Shown here: positions 34,500 to 44,745 of the stretch, piece after piece
Position numbering within the stretch: the first letter of the stretch is position 1
How the letters are laid out: the number at the start of each line of letters is the position of its first letter
Origin: Takakia lepidozioides
Taxonomy: Eukaryota > Streptophyta > Takakiopsida > Takakiales > Takakiaceae
Direction: 5' to 3'
DNA: 64,000 nucleotides
Assembly (NCBI GenBank): GCA_030704615.1
Contig: CM060731.1
Span: 20,956,001-21,020,000 of the forward strand
Translations under genes and position numbers: made by a program
Notes under the pieces: model-generated
The model's database searches: none
Told to the model about the DNA's origin: nothing
What the model saw: the letters and a program-made list of their open reading frames with translations, nothing else

Positions 34500-35310
34500 A
34501 AGTGTGAGGTTGCAATTAGGAGGAAGTGCCCAAGATGGATGATGTGAGTTTGCCACTTCCATGTTAATTGCAATGGTGGCCGTCATTTGAGCTCACAATG
34601 TCGGAATCCAATGAGGTAAGTTGATATGGGTAGCCAGCTTGATAATGAATACTCTCTAATTGAAGGAAGTACAAAAACATTTTGTGTTCTAAAATGGGAG
34701 CACCTGGTATGGGGCTGTGCATTTTATCAAAACATTATATTGGCCACTTCCATGTTAATTGCAAGGGTGGCCGCCATTTTCGCTCGCAATGTTGGAATCC
34801 AATGAGACAAGTTGCTATGGGTAGCCACCTTGATCATGAACACTCTCTAATTAAAAGAAGTACAAAATATGCCAGTGTGCAAAAATGGGAGCACCTGGCA
34901 TATGGTTGTGCATTTTGTTTAAAGGCACTATGTTGGCCACTTCCCTGTTAATTGCAAGGGTGGGCACCATTTCCGCTCACGATGTCCGAATTCAATGAGG
35001 GTAGTTGGTATGGGTAGCTAGGTAGATAATCAACACTCTCTACTTGAAAAAATTGCAAAATCAATTTGTGTGGTGAAATGGGAGCACCTAGTATGGGGCT
35101 GGCCATTTTGACCAACCTCTATCATGCTAACCACTTGTGTGCTCATTGGAAAAATAAGGGCCAATCTTTGTCACAATGTCGGAATTGAATGAGGGCAGTT
35201 GGTATGGGTAGCTAGCTTAATCATGAACACTCTCTACTTGAAAGAATTGCAAATATTTTTTTGTGGTGAAATGGGAGCACATGGTATGGGGCTGCCCATT
35301 TTAACAACCT
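34500..35310 (+). repeat. ~192-bp satellite array, locus 1
   Basis: The landmark AAATGGGAGCAC recurs at about 34,693, 34,884, 35,076 and 35,269, giving a period of 190-193 bp and about four diverged copies. Each unit also has GGTATGGGTAGC, ACACTCTCTA and GGCC(A/C)TTTTGACC-like landmarks. No coding potential. The same family recurs at 49.0 kb. Confidence 0.88.
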
Positions 35311-37373
35311 TGTCATGGTTTTAGTCATGGTTAACTAGAATTACCTACTTCTAGTTAACTAGGATATTTTAGATATTTATATTTATATTTTGTGTGTTAG
35401 GACTTCATTTGGTCTCATATGCCAAGTGAGGTGTCAAGCCTCACTTGGGACATGGGAATGGATTTTCCCCTTGTGAGTGTTGAGGAGGGCTCATCTTCTT
35501 GTAGTTGAGCCTCCATGAGCCTCTCTCACCTCCATAGCTCTAGGTATTGAGAGGGAGTGTATTGAAGGCTTTGTAGGGTGGATTCCCTTAGCAAAGGTGC
35601 CCTTGGCTTGACTTAGTTTATGTGATAGAGTGGATTTCATTTGGAAGGAGTACTAGGGCTTGTTCTTAGTATGATTGCTTCATGCTTAGAGAGCTTTCAT
35701 TGTCTTCCACTTTCCCCATTTCTCATCTCTTATCACTACAAGAAGATCACCTTATGCTTGTGAGTGCGAAGTGTAAGGATTAGTTTTGCACTTGTATGTT
35801 AAAAAGGTTGAGAGCTAGGAGAATTTAGCTCTTGTATCACAAGGCTTGCAAGGAAGGGTGCTCGGGTGTTGCATGCACCAAGAAGTTGGAGAGCTTGAGA
35901 AGAAAGCTCTCGAGTCACAAGATTTTGCAAGGATTGCAAGGAGGAAGTCTTGTGTGTATGGAACCATGGATTCATGGGTTTGAGAATCATTTGTATGCAT
36001 TATGGAGTCAATGGTGTGTGCCATGGCTTGTGGAGAGTGACTAAAGGCTTGTTAGTGCTCATTTCACTATCAAGCTAGGGTTAAGCAAGTTCAAAGTGTG
36101 GATGTTGTGGAAGAGAAGCCAAGGAGCTACATAGGCTTGGGCTTGAAGACAACAAAGGCAAGCACTAAGAACCTCAAGAGTTTGAAAGAGAGCATGTGAA
36201 GAAATCTTCCAATCATGGTGGTGTGGAGCCAAGCTTAGGGCACCATTGGAAGGGCTTGAAGAACATATGGTGGGAAATCCTTGAAGGGAGATCATCGCTC
36301 AATGTATGCATAGCTTCACCCTAACTATGTAATGTGACGGAGGCAATACTTGGCTATTCATGCTCTTGGTAGTGTGAGCTTTGTGGTGGATAGTTGACCA
36401 AGCAAGTAGTGCATGTGTGGAGCATGCTCTCTTGAGTGTGTAAGTTCAAGTTTGAGAAGGGGAGCTCTTGAACTAGTAAGAGGTGAAGGCCTTGAGATCC
36501 ATTTATGTGTGAAGTGGAGAGGTGTTGATTCATGTTACAATGAAGGAGAACAACACATAGGCCAAGAGGTCATGGAATATGCATTCAAATAACCAAGGGG
36601 AGCACATGGATGATGGATTGGTGCAAGACCCCAATGAAGGCATATGGCGTGAGAGTGGGATCCAAGGCGGATTGCTTGGGAGCATTATTGATTGCTCCTT
36701 TACATTGAGATAAGCCTCTCATTTTACAATAATTGGGACGTTATGGCGAACGCGCGAGCTGACCGGTGGGCCCCGTGCACGGACGCCCGGCTCCCCCCAC
36801 CCGGACCTCCTCCCCCCCCCCCCCCCCGCCTGCCGCTTCGCGCGGTCGCCCAGCTACGCCCGCGCTCCACCGCGCCCCCAGTCCGGCGCGGCCAGTCCAC
36901 TGCCCGTGAGTCCAGTTCCCCTCAGTCCGCCAAACCGCCAGTCTGCCGGCCAGTCCACTGTGCCAGTCCCCACAAGTCCACCCAACAGTCCGTTGTGCCC
37001 GTCTGCTGCCTGCCAGTCCGCGCCGGCCAAAGGATCTGGATCGTCCATTCTGAGAAACCCATCCGCGCCATCTATGCCAGTCCACTGTGTCAGTCCCGGC
37101 CAGTCCACCCAACAGTCTACCCACCAGTCCGCCGCCCATGAGTCCGCTTTCCTCCAGTCCACTGATGATGCCGCATCTGGACCGTCCATTCGTAAATGCC
37201 ATCTGAGCCCTCCATTTTTAGGGCATGAATTCAAACCTTATCCCTGCCGCCTGCCACTTGCCAGCAGCCGCGAACGTGCGCACTGATGCTCCTTGCACGT
37301 TGTCCATCGTGTCCAGTGTACTGCGGCGCGTTTCTTGCAGGTTCTGAAGCGTGTCCTCTGTACTGTACAGGGC
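35311..37373. other. Noncoding DNA with hairpin; then GC-rich leader of the MULE gene
   Basis: 35,340-36,720 is moderately AT-rich with no recognised gene. It has the feel of an LTR, but no partner, primer-binding site or polyprotein was found. A perfect 10-bp-stem hairpin (CCAAGTGAGG, loop TGTCAAG, CCTCACTTGG) lies at 35,422-35,448. Composition switches sharply at 36,740 to GC-rich DNA with a C run at about 36,810-36,828, followed by AGTCC(G/A)C-type words to 37,170. CTTGCAG and TGTACAG just before 37,374 could be acceptor sites of a leader intron. Confidence 0.4.
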
Positions 37374-40300
37374 ATGGACGTGGAAGCAGAATGTGATGAT
37401 ATACTAAAAACGGGATGCTGGATTATATGGCCTCTTCGACAAAGTTTGCAAACACCCAAACCAGGACCCTTCAACACGAAGGACCTCCAATGGAAGAGAG
37501 ACACGCAATATGGTTATATGGGTGTCAGACAGAACATTGTTCAGAAGGCCTGCATACCGTGGGATAGAGTTGATGACTTTCTCCTTGGAGAGGAGAGTTT
37601 GGTGGACTACCCCACTCAATTTTGGGTGAATGTCCATACTAAAGTGCAACCCAGCATGCTAAAAGAGCTGAGAGCCAACAGTTTTCTGAACAGTATCATG
37701 TGTACACCATCCTCATCGTTCTTTTGTAGTCTGATTGCATGTCTGTTGCCATTTTTTATACCCACGTTCTGTGATTTCATGCTTCCAGAAGTCGATGGAT
37801 ATCGATTGTGATTCTTATGTCCAGGTATCAATGCTGCTACGGTCCAGATGACAAGCACACCAACAATGCGATAGTGGAGGATCCCAAACTGAAACGTGGA
37901 GGACCTCTTGTGGGTGCTGGAACATCTCACCCTCATAAAGGCCCAAGGAGAAAGAAATCGGAATATGGAGAGTCTTACAAGCGTGGTTGCCAGTGCTGTT
38001 TCAAGGTCCAGCAATGCTATCTCGCCCGCGACATTTGTGTCTTCACATACTACAACAATATGGAGCATACAGACGCGAAAGGGAACGCCTGTCATGGGAA
38101 GTCCGTTGAGTTCATAAACACTCGCCACGCCTATGCACCACACATTAGCAAGGAATTGAAAGCATGGGTCATGGAGTGTCTGTGCCGAGGCCTGTCAGTC
38201 GCCCAAATCATGATGGAACATAAAGAGCACGTCATGAACAACACCGGGTTGGGGGATGCATGGACACGGGACGATTTTTTGTTGGAGCAGGATGTGCGCA
38301 ACCTGGCCGAGAAATGGGCATGGAAAACATTCAAAAAACATGCCAACGATGCAGAGAATGTCCGCATGTGGAAAGACCAGAACCCGAAATCGGTCTTCTT
38401 CTATCAAGAGGAGAAATTGGCGCCAACATTCAAGCACTACGATGGCAACTTAACATTCACAATCGGCATACAGACTGAGTGGCAGAAGAAGCGAATGCTT
38501 CAATTAGGCCATGCCCGTATCGTTGCATGCGATACAACCTTCGGGACAAATCACCACAAGGTACTCTTCATCCCTTTCACAATTTATCCACTTGCAGAAG
38601 TAGTGGATGTACGCACACTGGCAGCATCTGACAATCTGCATTTGAACAGTTCCCATTGTACACGTTGATGGTCTTCGACGAGTGGCTTAACGGTATACCA
38701 CTTGCATACATCATATGCGCGCGTGAGCAGACAACAGACCTAGTGCCGTGGATGGCAGCCTTACGGGACACTCTCCTCGCAGAAATGCCAGACTGACGAC
38801 CCAATGCCTTCATTGTGGACGATGCCGTCGCCGAAATAAACGCCATTATGTAAATTTCACGTACCCTCCTGTACACTCGCGTGCAAGTCCGTCGCCTGCA
38901 TCCATTGTCTGTCTCTTTGGCAAGTCCCCTGCCATTCAACGCAATCCTGGCTGCAAGTCCGGCCCATTCATTTCTGCAAGTCTGCTAGCAAACCAGTCCG
39001 TTGATAAATTTGTCCTCTAGCGAAGTCCGCTGGAAGACTCACTTGCGCAAGTATGCTGCAAGGTCCGTCTGCTCGGGTGTGATGCCAGCAAAGTCTGGAT
39101 AAGTCTGTTGCCGGTCTGCTAAAGGCAAGTCCGCTGGCAGGCGAGTCCGCCGGAGGGAACTGTTCGCAAGCAGTCTGCTGCAAGATTCACTTGCGCCAGT
39201 TTACTGCGACCTCAGTCTGGTCCAGCAAATCCGCTGGCAGGCGAGTCCATCGGAGGGGACTGTTCGCAAGCAGATCGCTGCAAGACTCACGTGCGGAAGT
39301 CTGCTGCGACCTCAGTCTGGTCCAGCAAGTCCGCTGGCAGGCAGGTCCGCCGGAGGGGACTGTTCGCAAGCAGTCCGCTGCAAGACTCACATGCGTCAGT
39401 CTGCTGCGACCTCAATCTAGTCCAGCAAGTCCGCTGGCAGGCGAGGCCGCCGGAGGGGACTGTTCGCAAGCAGTCCACTGCAAGACTCACGTGTACCAGT
39501 CTGCTGTGACCTCAGTCTGGTCCAGCAAGCCCACTGGCAGGTGAGTCCACCGGAGGGGACTGTTCGCAAGTAGTCCGTTGCAGGCTTACACAGTTCGACA
39601 CAACTTCACACAGCCAGTCACAGCTCGGCACAGTCACAGCCTGACACAGCTTGGCGTACGGAAAGTAGATCCATCGAAACAACATCCCAGTTGCAAGAGC
39701 TATATCCACAGAGTGCGAAAGTGGCAATTGACAGCAAGACTCACGTGCGCCAGTCTGCTGCGACCTCACTCCGGTCCATTGAGGGGACTGTTCGGAAGTC
39801 TGCTAGCAACCCAGTCTGCTCGGGATGCCCTCTGGCCAAGTTCGTTGCAAGACTCACTTACGTAAGTCTGCTGCGAGGTCAGCGTGGTCAGGTCTGCTGG
39901 CGGTGTCGTGAGGGCAACACTCATGGCAGGTCAGAGTGGGCGAGTCTGTTGCCTGAATCCGTTGGGCAAGTCCACTGGAACAGACGGGCATACCAGTCAA
40001 CCAGAGAGTCTACTGGGTTAGTGCCCAAGTCCACCGGCAAAGTCCTCTTTGAAGTCTCTCATGTGGGCATGTGTACTTTGCAGGGCTGTTTTTCGAGGAG
40101 TGCTATACCTTTGGCATGTCCGGCGGGCTCGGGTGAAGCAATCATGCGCGAAAACCAAAGATCCTATCACTGTTGCAAACTTGCTGAAAGATATGGGAGA
40201 CCTCATGTACTGTAGAGGTGGACCAAGCAATCCCAAAGAAGGTCATGCATGGGTAGTAACAACGCTCCGACGCATGAGAAAAAAATATCCGAATGGGCAT

Positions 40301-41321
40301 GAATTTCTGGACTACATCGATAAGGAATGGCGTCCTAAAATAGCAATGTGGTGTACATCAGCTTGCCATGTTCCGCATGCCAGTCAAGATACAAACGCTA
40401 GCATTGAGGCATACCATGGAAACTTGAAGGCAAGACTGAGGATGGGGAAAGGCAAAATGACTGGGCATAAAATGGATTGGCTCATATGGGAACTCATAGA
40501 CCATGTGCTAACACACTACTGGTATGCAATTCACTTAAAGACGCACGGATTCATAAGGAATGACAAACACGAGAAGTACATGTCCAGTTCTGTGCTTGCG
40601 GCACACGATATCCTAGCTTGCAATATCACTCTTCCGTTCCATCCTGGGCAACCAGCCTATGTTCTAAGCACCAATCACCCAAACACAATTTACATTGTTT
40701 ACAACCCCGGATGAAAATGGGCTTCTTGCACTTGCCCATGGGCAATGAAGGGCAATTTGTGCAAGCATCAAGTCTGAGTCATGAAGTTGCTTCATCCACA
40801 CTTGCAGGATGGACTCATAGTGCGCGCTTGTGGCACGGCGCTGGGAACCATTCATGGAGGATTGCATAATGTGTTTAGGGTTCATGCAAGTGGCGGCGAC
40901 GAAGAGGGTTTGGGAAATGCAACAGAGGGCCCTTCCACAGATGACTTCCCCTATGATGCGGAGCCTGTCCTCGTACCATCCTCCATGGATGAAGAATTTG
41001 CAGACATACTTCGCATTGTTGGTGACGACAAATACCTGGAGAAACATGTGTTGTCTTCTCTTCGTATCTGTAGGGGGCAACTTGTTGATACTCGCCAAGA
41101 GTGTTGCAGGAATGTTGCACCCTGCGGCAGCAAAGAGCTTCCGTCTTGTAAATGACAACAACAATATGTCGCTGAAAAAGAAACGGGATTTCGTCGAGGC
41201 ATGGAAAACGCGACCTAGGGTCTTACGCAAAACAGGGAAGAGAGTTGGTGCCCCAACACCTGCAGTACACATATACTCCACAATCCGGAGGGTTGCAGAC
41301 CGTATACCAGTTGTAAAGTAG
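37374..41321 (+). pseudogene. MULE (Mutator-like) transposase with SWIM zinc finger
   Basis: Exons inferred from splice borders: 37374-37699, 37825-38560, 38650-38849, and 40084 to about 41,321; junctions keep the frame. The N-terminal region has a cysteine/histidine-rich segment (KRGCQCCF ... MEHTDAKGNACH). The MULE DDE core follows: first Asp in ACDTTFGTN (codon 38,531), second in FIVDDA (38,818-38,823), Glu in NASIEAYHGNLK (40,406). LYLWHVRRA lies between them. The C-terminal SWIM finger is C-T-C at 40,727-40,735 and C-K-H at 40,760-40,768. Premature stops at 38,794, 40,712 and 40,775 and a frame change near 41,060 make it inactive. All three stops can be read as TGG or CGA to TGA transitions. 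The third intron (1.23 kb) is filled with tandem repeats. Terminal inverted repeats were not located. Confidence 0.88.
38870..40060 (+). repeat. AGTCCGCTGGCA word array including a 100-bp minisatellite
   Basis: The third transposase intron contains at least four 100-bp units from about 39,110 to 39,580. Landmarks GACTGTTCGCAAGCAGTC, CAGTCTGGTCCAGCAA and CCGCTGGCAGGCGAGTCC repeat at exactly 100-bp steps (for example the GCTGCGACCTCA at about 39,204, 39,304 and 39,404). Looser copies of the word AAGTC(C/T)GCTG flank the regular core on both sides. Confidence 0.9.
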
Positions 41322-42889
41322 AGTAGGAAATGTAGGAAATGATACAGTATCATTCTCCCGAGGAAATAAAATTTCGGCGGTACGATTGCATGTGCACCAG
41401 ACTTCCAACTTGTCTGCCAACCAGCCTGGTAAACCAGTCTTCTGGCGTCTGAACCAGTATGCTCAACCAGTCTTCTGGTGTCTGAACCAGTCTGCTGTAC
41501 CATGCTGGGACTCAGTCTTCGACTGGCCATTCTGAGTACGGTGGACTCTCACTTACTCTGCTGACCAGACTTGACAGACTACTGGCCAATGCCATCTGCC
41601 TGTACTCTACCACTCCGGTGACTCTCGATAGTCTGCTCACCAGTGCAGACTCATGGTTCCCAATCGCATCTGCCTGTCTACCGGACTGGTCCCAACTCCT
41701 CAGTCTGTCGGACTCTCGTCAGTCTGGCGACATTGCCCTCTATCTGCTCACCAGCCTAGGCATACCCTCTTCCCGTACCCTGACAGTCTGCTGACTCTCG
41801 GCTGTTTGCTGACCAGTGGATTCCCTTGGTATGTTAAACAAAATGATTGTGTGTGCAGGGGTAAGTCCGCTTAACAACATGCAGTGAATTGGTCACAAGT
41901 CTACAACGAGTACTCCACACTGCACTCATATGCGACCAATAGGATGTGTATGCAAAGTCATCTTTTATTTCGTTGTAAATGCTCAAAAGCATGCTTACAT
42001 GACAAATGTGTCTTATGGTGCACCTCGGGCCCAGATGGATATCTATGAGGATATTGCTTTCTCAGCAGCGGCCAAACCAGTCAAGATGTACTTAAGACAC
42101 TGCATCCGTTGGCCAAGTGCAAACTTGAACGTAAACCAGTATTTCGTGAAAGGTACTCCTCTCTCTGCCCTTTTAGAAGAGGTTCGACTATGCCCAGTTT
42201 GTAGCCATTCATAATATCCTTGGATGACGGACATGACGTAAAACCCGCATTCCCAGCTGAATGGCTATTGGGGCACTTCAGGCTGGTTGAACTGAAATGC
42301 CCTAACCTCCTCCCAACCCGGTGAATCAATACTGTAGCCTAAACACTCCACATGCAGCTTCCGTATCCATGACAAAACATACGGGCAACCATGCAAAGAC
42401 TTGATGGAGTTCATGTGAGTGTAGCAGCCTTTCCGCACGTCGATGACAACAACACTCCAGTGCCCTCTACAAGACGATTCTCATGAGTCTCACGGCAGCA
42501 GTTGTCGTGGCCCTTTGCCTTGAGGGCAGGGGGTCGGGACGCAGAGGGGCTGCCCCTGTGGTGGGGGCGGTGGCAGTTATAGGTACGGGGGGCTGAAGCA
42601 ACCTTGAGTGCCCAATGCACTCAAGGAGGCGGATGCCACTCACTAGGTGGAGCCCCGAGGTTTGCGGTGGGGGTGGCTCCACAAGGGGTGGTGGTAGCTT
42701 AGTGGGACTTAGTGGGGGTGGCATAGGACTCACCATGGGGCGAAGACCTTGTGGTGGGAGTCGTGGGGAGTCTTGGGACTCACCACGGTCTAATGGGGCC
42801 GTGGTGGGTGGGCCAAGACTCACCGCGACCAATCACCGGGAATCGAGGGTCTTCGTGGTGGTTCACCATAAAATGGCATGGTTGTTTGT
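41322..42889. other. Word array, then unresolved DNA before the gypsy element
   Basis: 41,420-41,880 holds further CCAGTCTGCTGACCAGTC-type words, probably the 3' flank of the MULE unit. 41,900-42,400 shows no gene. 42,480-42,880 is G/T-rich with internal inverted repeats around GGGACTCACCACGGTC, and may be U3 of the gypsy 5' LTR. Confidence 0.4.
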
Positions 42890-43225
42890 GAAAACCCCAC
42901 GGACAGTCACAGAAGTATATATAGGGAGTAGTAACCTCGAGAACGGTGCAAGCCCGTTGGTGACCAAAAACTAGTGAGTAAGCGAGTGAGCCGGAAAGCG
43001 ACCAATGAGTGGGGAGCTATTCCGGACTGCCATCCACCAAAGGGAATTTCCACTAGGCCCAAATTGGTGGAGGGTCTGCAGGGGGAAGAAAGGGGGACCG
43101 TTATGTCCCGGTGAGCAGCCGAAGCTCCGAGTTGGCCCGTGGGCCAGGTTGGGAGTTAGGCGCGCGCATCAAAGCGAGTGACTATGACTTGAAGGGGAGC
43201 TTACCAAAGTGAGGTGCGCGACACT
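42890..43225 (+). promoter_or_regulatory. Putative gypsy 5' LTR promoter and R/U5 region
   Basis: TATATATA at 42,916-42,923 lies about 300 bp upstream of the primer-binding site, as expected for an LTR promoter followed by R and U5. The LTR's left boundary and a matching 3' LTR could not be found, so the extent is approximate. Confidence 0.5.
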
Positions 43226-43237
43226 TGGTATCAAAGC
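43226..43237 (+). other. Retrotransposon primer-binding site (tRNA-iMet type)
   Basis: TGGTATCAAAGC differs at one base from TGGTATCAGAGC, the plant initiator-methionine tRNA complement used by many gypsy and copia elements. It sits immediately before gag, as required for minus-strand priming. Confidence 0.85.
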
Positions 43238-43278
43238 TTAGAGTTGAGTACGCGATCGTCCTTGGGATCGGCCTCATC

Positions 43279-44745
43279 ATGGGGTCGGGCAAGCCAAAGC
43301 GAAAGCGGAACGGCCCGAAAGATGATGATCCTGGTGAGCCCGATGGGGGCGACGTGTCACCAAAGCGGCCATTTGAGGAAGCGATGCATGCTTTTGAAAA
43401 CGAGGCCGCTCAAGATCGGGAGGAATCTGAGGAGTCAGAGCCCGATGAATCCCTGAGAGCTCCGACAGACCAACGGATGCCTCCCATGCCAGCAGCCTTT
43501 TGGGAAGGGTTGTTGGCGCAGTTTGGCGGGACGTTGAAAGACGTGTTGAAGGCGGCTAATGCCACTTCTACTAAGGCAAAGTTTAAGGTGAAGCCTAAGG
43601 AACCCGGCACCTTCGAGGGCGTCCGAAATCGGAAGGCACTCAACACCTGGCTCTTGGAGCTAGAGCAGTACTTCCGGGCGGCCAAGTTGAGTGACGAGGA
43701 TCGGGTGGAAGTGGCTCCCACTTATTTGAGGGGCTATGCTCAACAATGGTGGCAGAAACGCCTTCACGACCGAGGCCCAAACCCGGAAACCTTGAATTGG
43801 AGTGGGTTTAAGGAACTTATGAAAAGACAGTTTGTGCCCCTCAACGCATCCTGGCTCGCCCGGGACAAGATGAGGAATTTGAAGCAAACGGAAGACATTT
43901 GGGGATATGGTCAGGCTTTCAATGTGCTGTTGCTCGAAGTCGCGGACATGGCAGAACCAGAAATGGTCTTCAACTTTGTGGCGGGACTGGCCCCGTGGGC
44001 CAGGCGGAAGTTGGAGGAGAAGCCACCAAAGACTTTGAACGAGGCAATTGAGAGGGCTGAATGTTTCTCGGATATCCCTAGGGGCGAAAGACAAGGCCGT
44101 ACGGAGTTAAACCACAAGAAGACCCGGCGGGAGGGTGACTCCTTCCGACCGGAAAAAAAGTGGGATAGGCCACGCGACGACAATGGCACATGGAAATCGA
44201 AGGGAGGGCCCTCACACGTCAAGACGGCACCCGGTGCCCCTAAAGGAAAACCAGGTGCGGCGGCTTATGGTGGACAGAAGGCGACCTTCGATGGAGTGTG
44301 CTTTAATTGCGGGGAACCCGGGCACATGGCAAAAAAATGCGCGAAACCCCGACAATTGAACATGACTCAGGCAACCACGGAGTTGTCCGAGGATTCCATT
44401 AGCCACTTGGTGGAGGCAGTGGTCGCCAAGACTTGCAAGGTAGACAATTACTCTTGTGAGTTGTATCAGGAAATTGGCGCCTTGCGTAAAGGGAGTCAGT
44501 TAATGTTTGTGAGTGGGATAATCTCCGGAATTAACGTGTCGTTGTTAGTGGACACAGGAGCGTCACACTCTTTTATGACACCGGCAACGGCACGGAAGCT
44601 GGGACTCCCGACAATTGATGTGGGGGCCTCTATTGAGGTGCGTTCTGCCAAAGGAGAACCACAATTGGCGACGAGGTTAGCGTTCGATGTTCCTCTTCCT
44701 CATCATCCTCCAAATTGGAGGCCCAGCGTAGCTTGCATTCCTTAG
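43279..44745 (+). CDS. Gag (capsid and nucleocapsid) plus protease start
   Basis: The first ATG after the primer-binding site, at 43,279 (MGSGKPKRKRNG), is taken as the start; the frame is also open upstream through the primer-binding site but lacks ATG. The retrotransposon gag domain lies at about residues 100-250 (including WWQKRLHDRG), followed by a basic linker and one zinc knuckle CFNCGEPGHMAKKC (CX2CX4HX4C). The aspartic protease motif LLVDTGASHSFM follows near 44,545. The frame stops at 44,743-44,745 inside the protease region after a frameshift, so this is an open but truncated gag-protease. Confidence 0.85.
   Translation: MGSGKPKRKRNGPKDDDPGEPDGGDVSPKRPFEEAMHAFENEAAQDREESEESEPDESLRAPTDQRMPPMPAAFWEGLLAQFGGTLKDVLKAANATSTKAKFKVKPKEPGTFEGVRNRKALNTWLLELEQYFRAAKLSDEDRVEVAPTYLRGYAQQWWQKRLHDRGPNPETLNWSGFKELMKRQFVPLNASWLARDKMRNLKQTEDIWGYGQAFNVLLLEVADMAEPEMVFNFVAGLAPWARRKLEEKPPKTLNEAIERAECFSDIPRGERQGRTELNHKKTRREGDSFRPEKKWDRPRDDNGTWKSKGGPSHVKTAPGAPKGKPGAAAYGGQKATFDGVCFNCGEPGHMAKKCAKPRQLNMTQATTELSEDSISHLVEAVVAKTCKVDNYSCELYQEIGALRKGSQLMFVSGIISGINVSLLVDTGASHSFMTPATARKLGLPTIDVGASIEVRSAKGEPQLATRLAFDVPLPHHPPNWRPSVACIP

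Noticed and set aside
35311-36720. Copia-type solo LTR
   Set aside because: Texture is LTR-like, but no TG...CA ends with target duplication, primer-binding site or second copy was found.
36741-37202. Open frames of 126-153 codons on both strands
   Set aside because: They arise from GC-rich, stop-poor DNA with AGTCC words and a C run. Composition, not protein conservation, keeps them open.
39110-39580. Regular 100-bp repeats that might suggest a CRISPR-like array
   Set aside because: The whole unit repeats without variable spacers, the genome is a plant, and the array sits inside a transposase intron. It is a minisatellite.
36741-41322. Clear terminal inverted repeats for the MULE
   Set aside because: I compared sequence near both presumed ends and found no convincing inverted match. 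The element's limits remain unknown.
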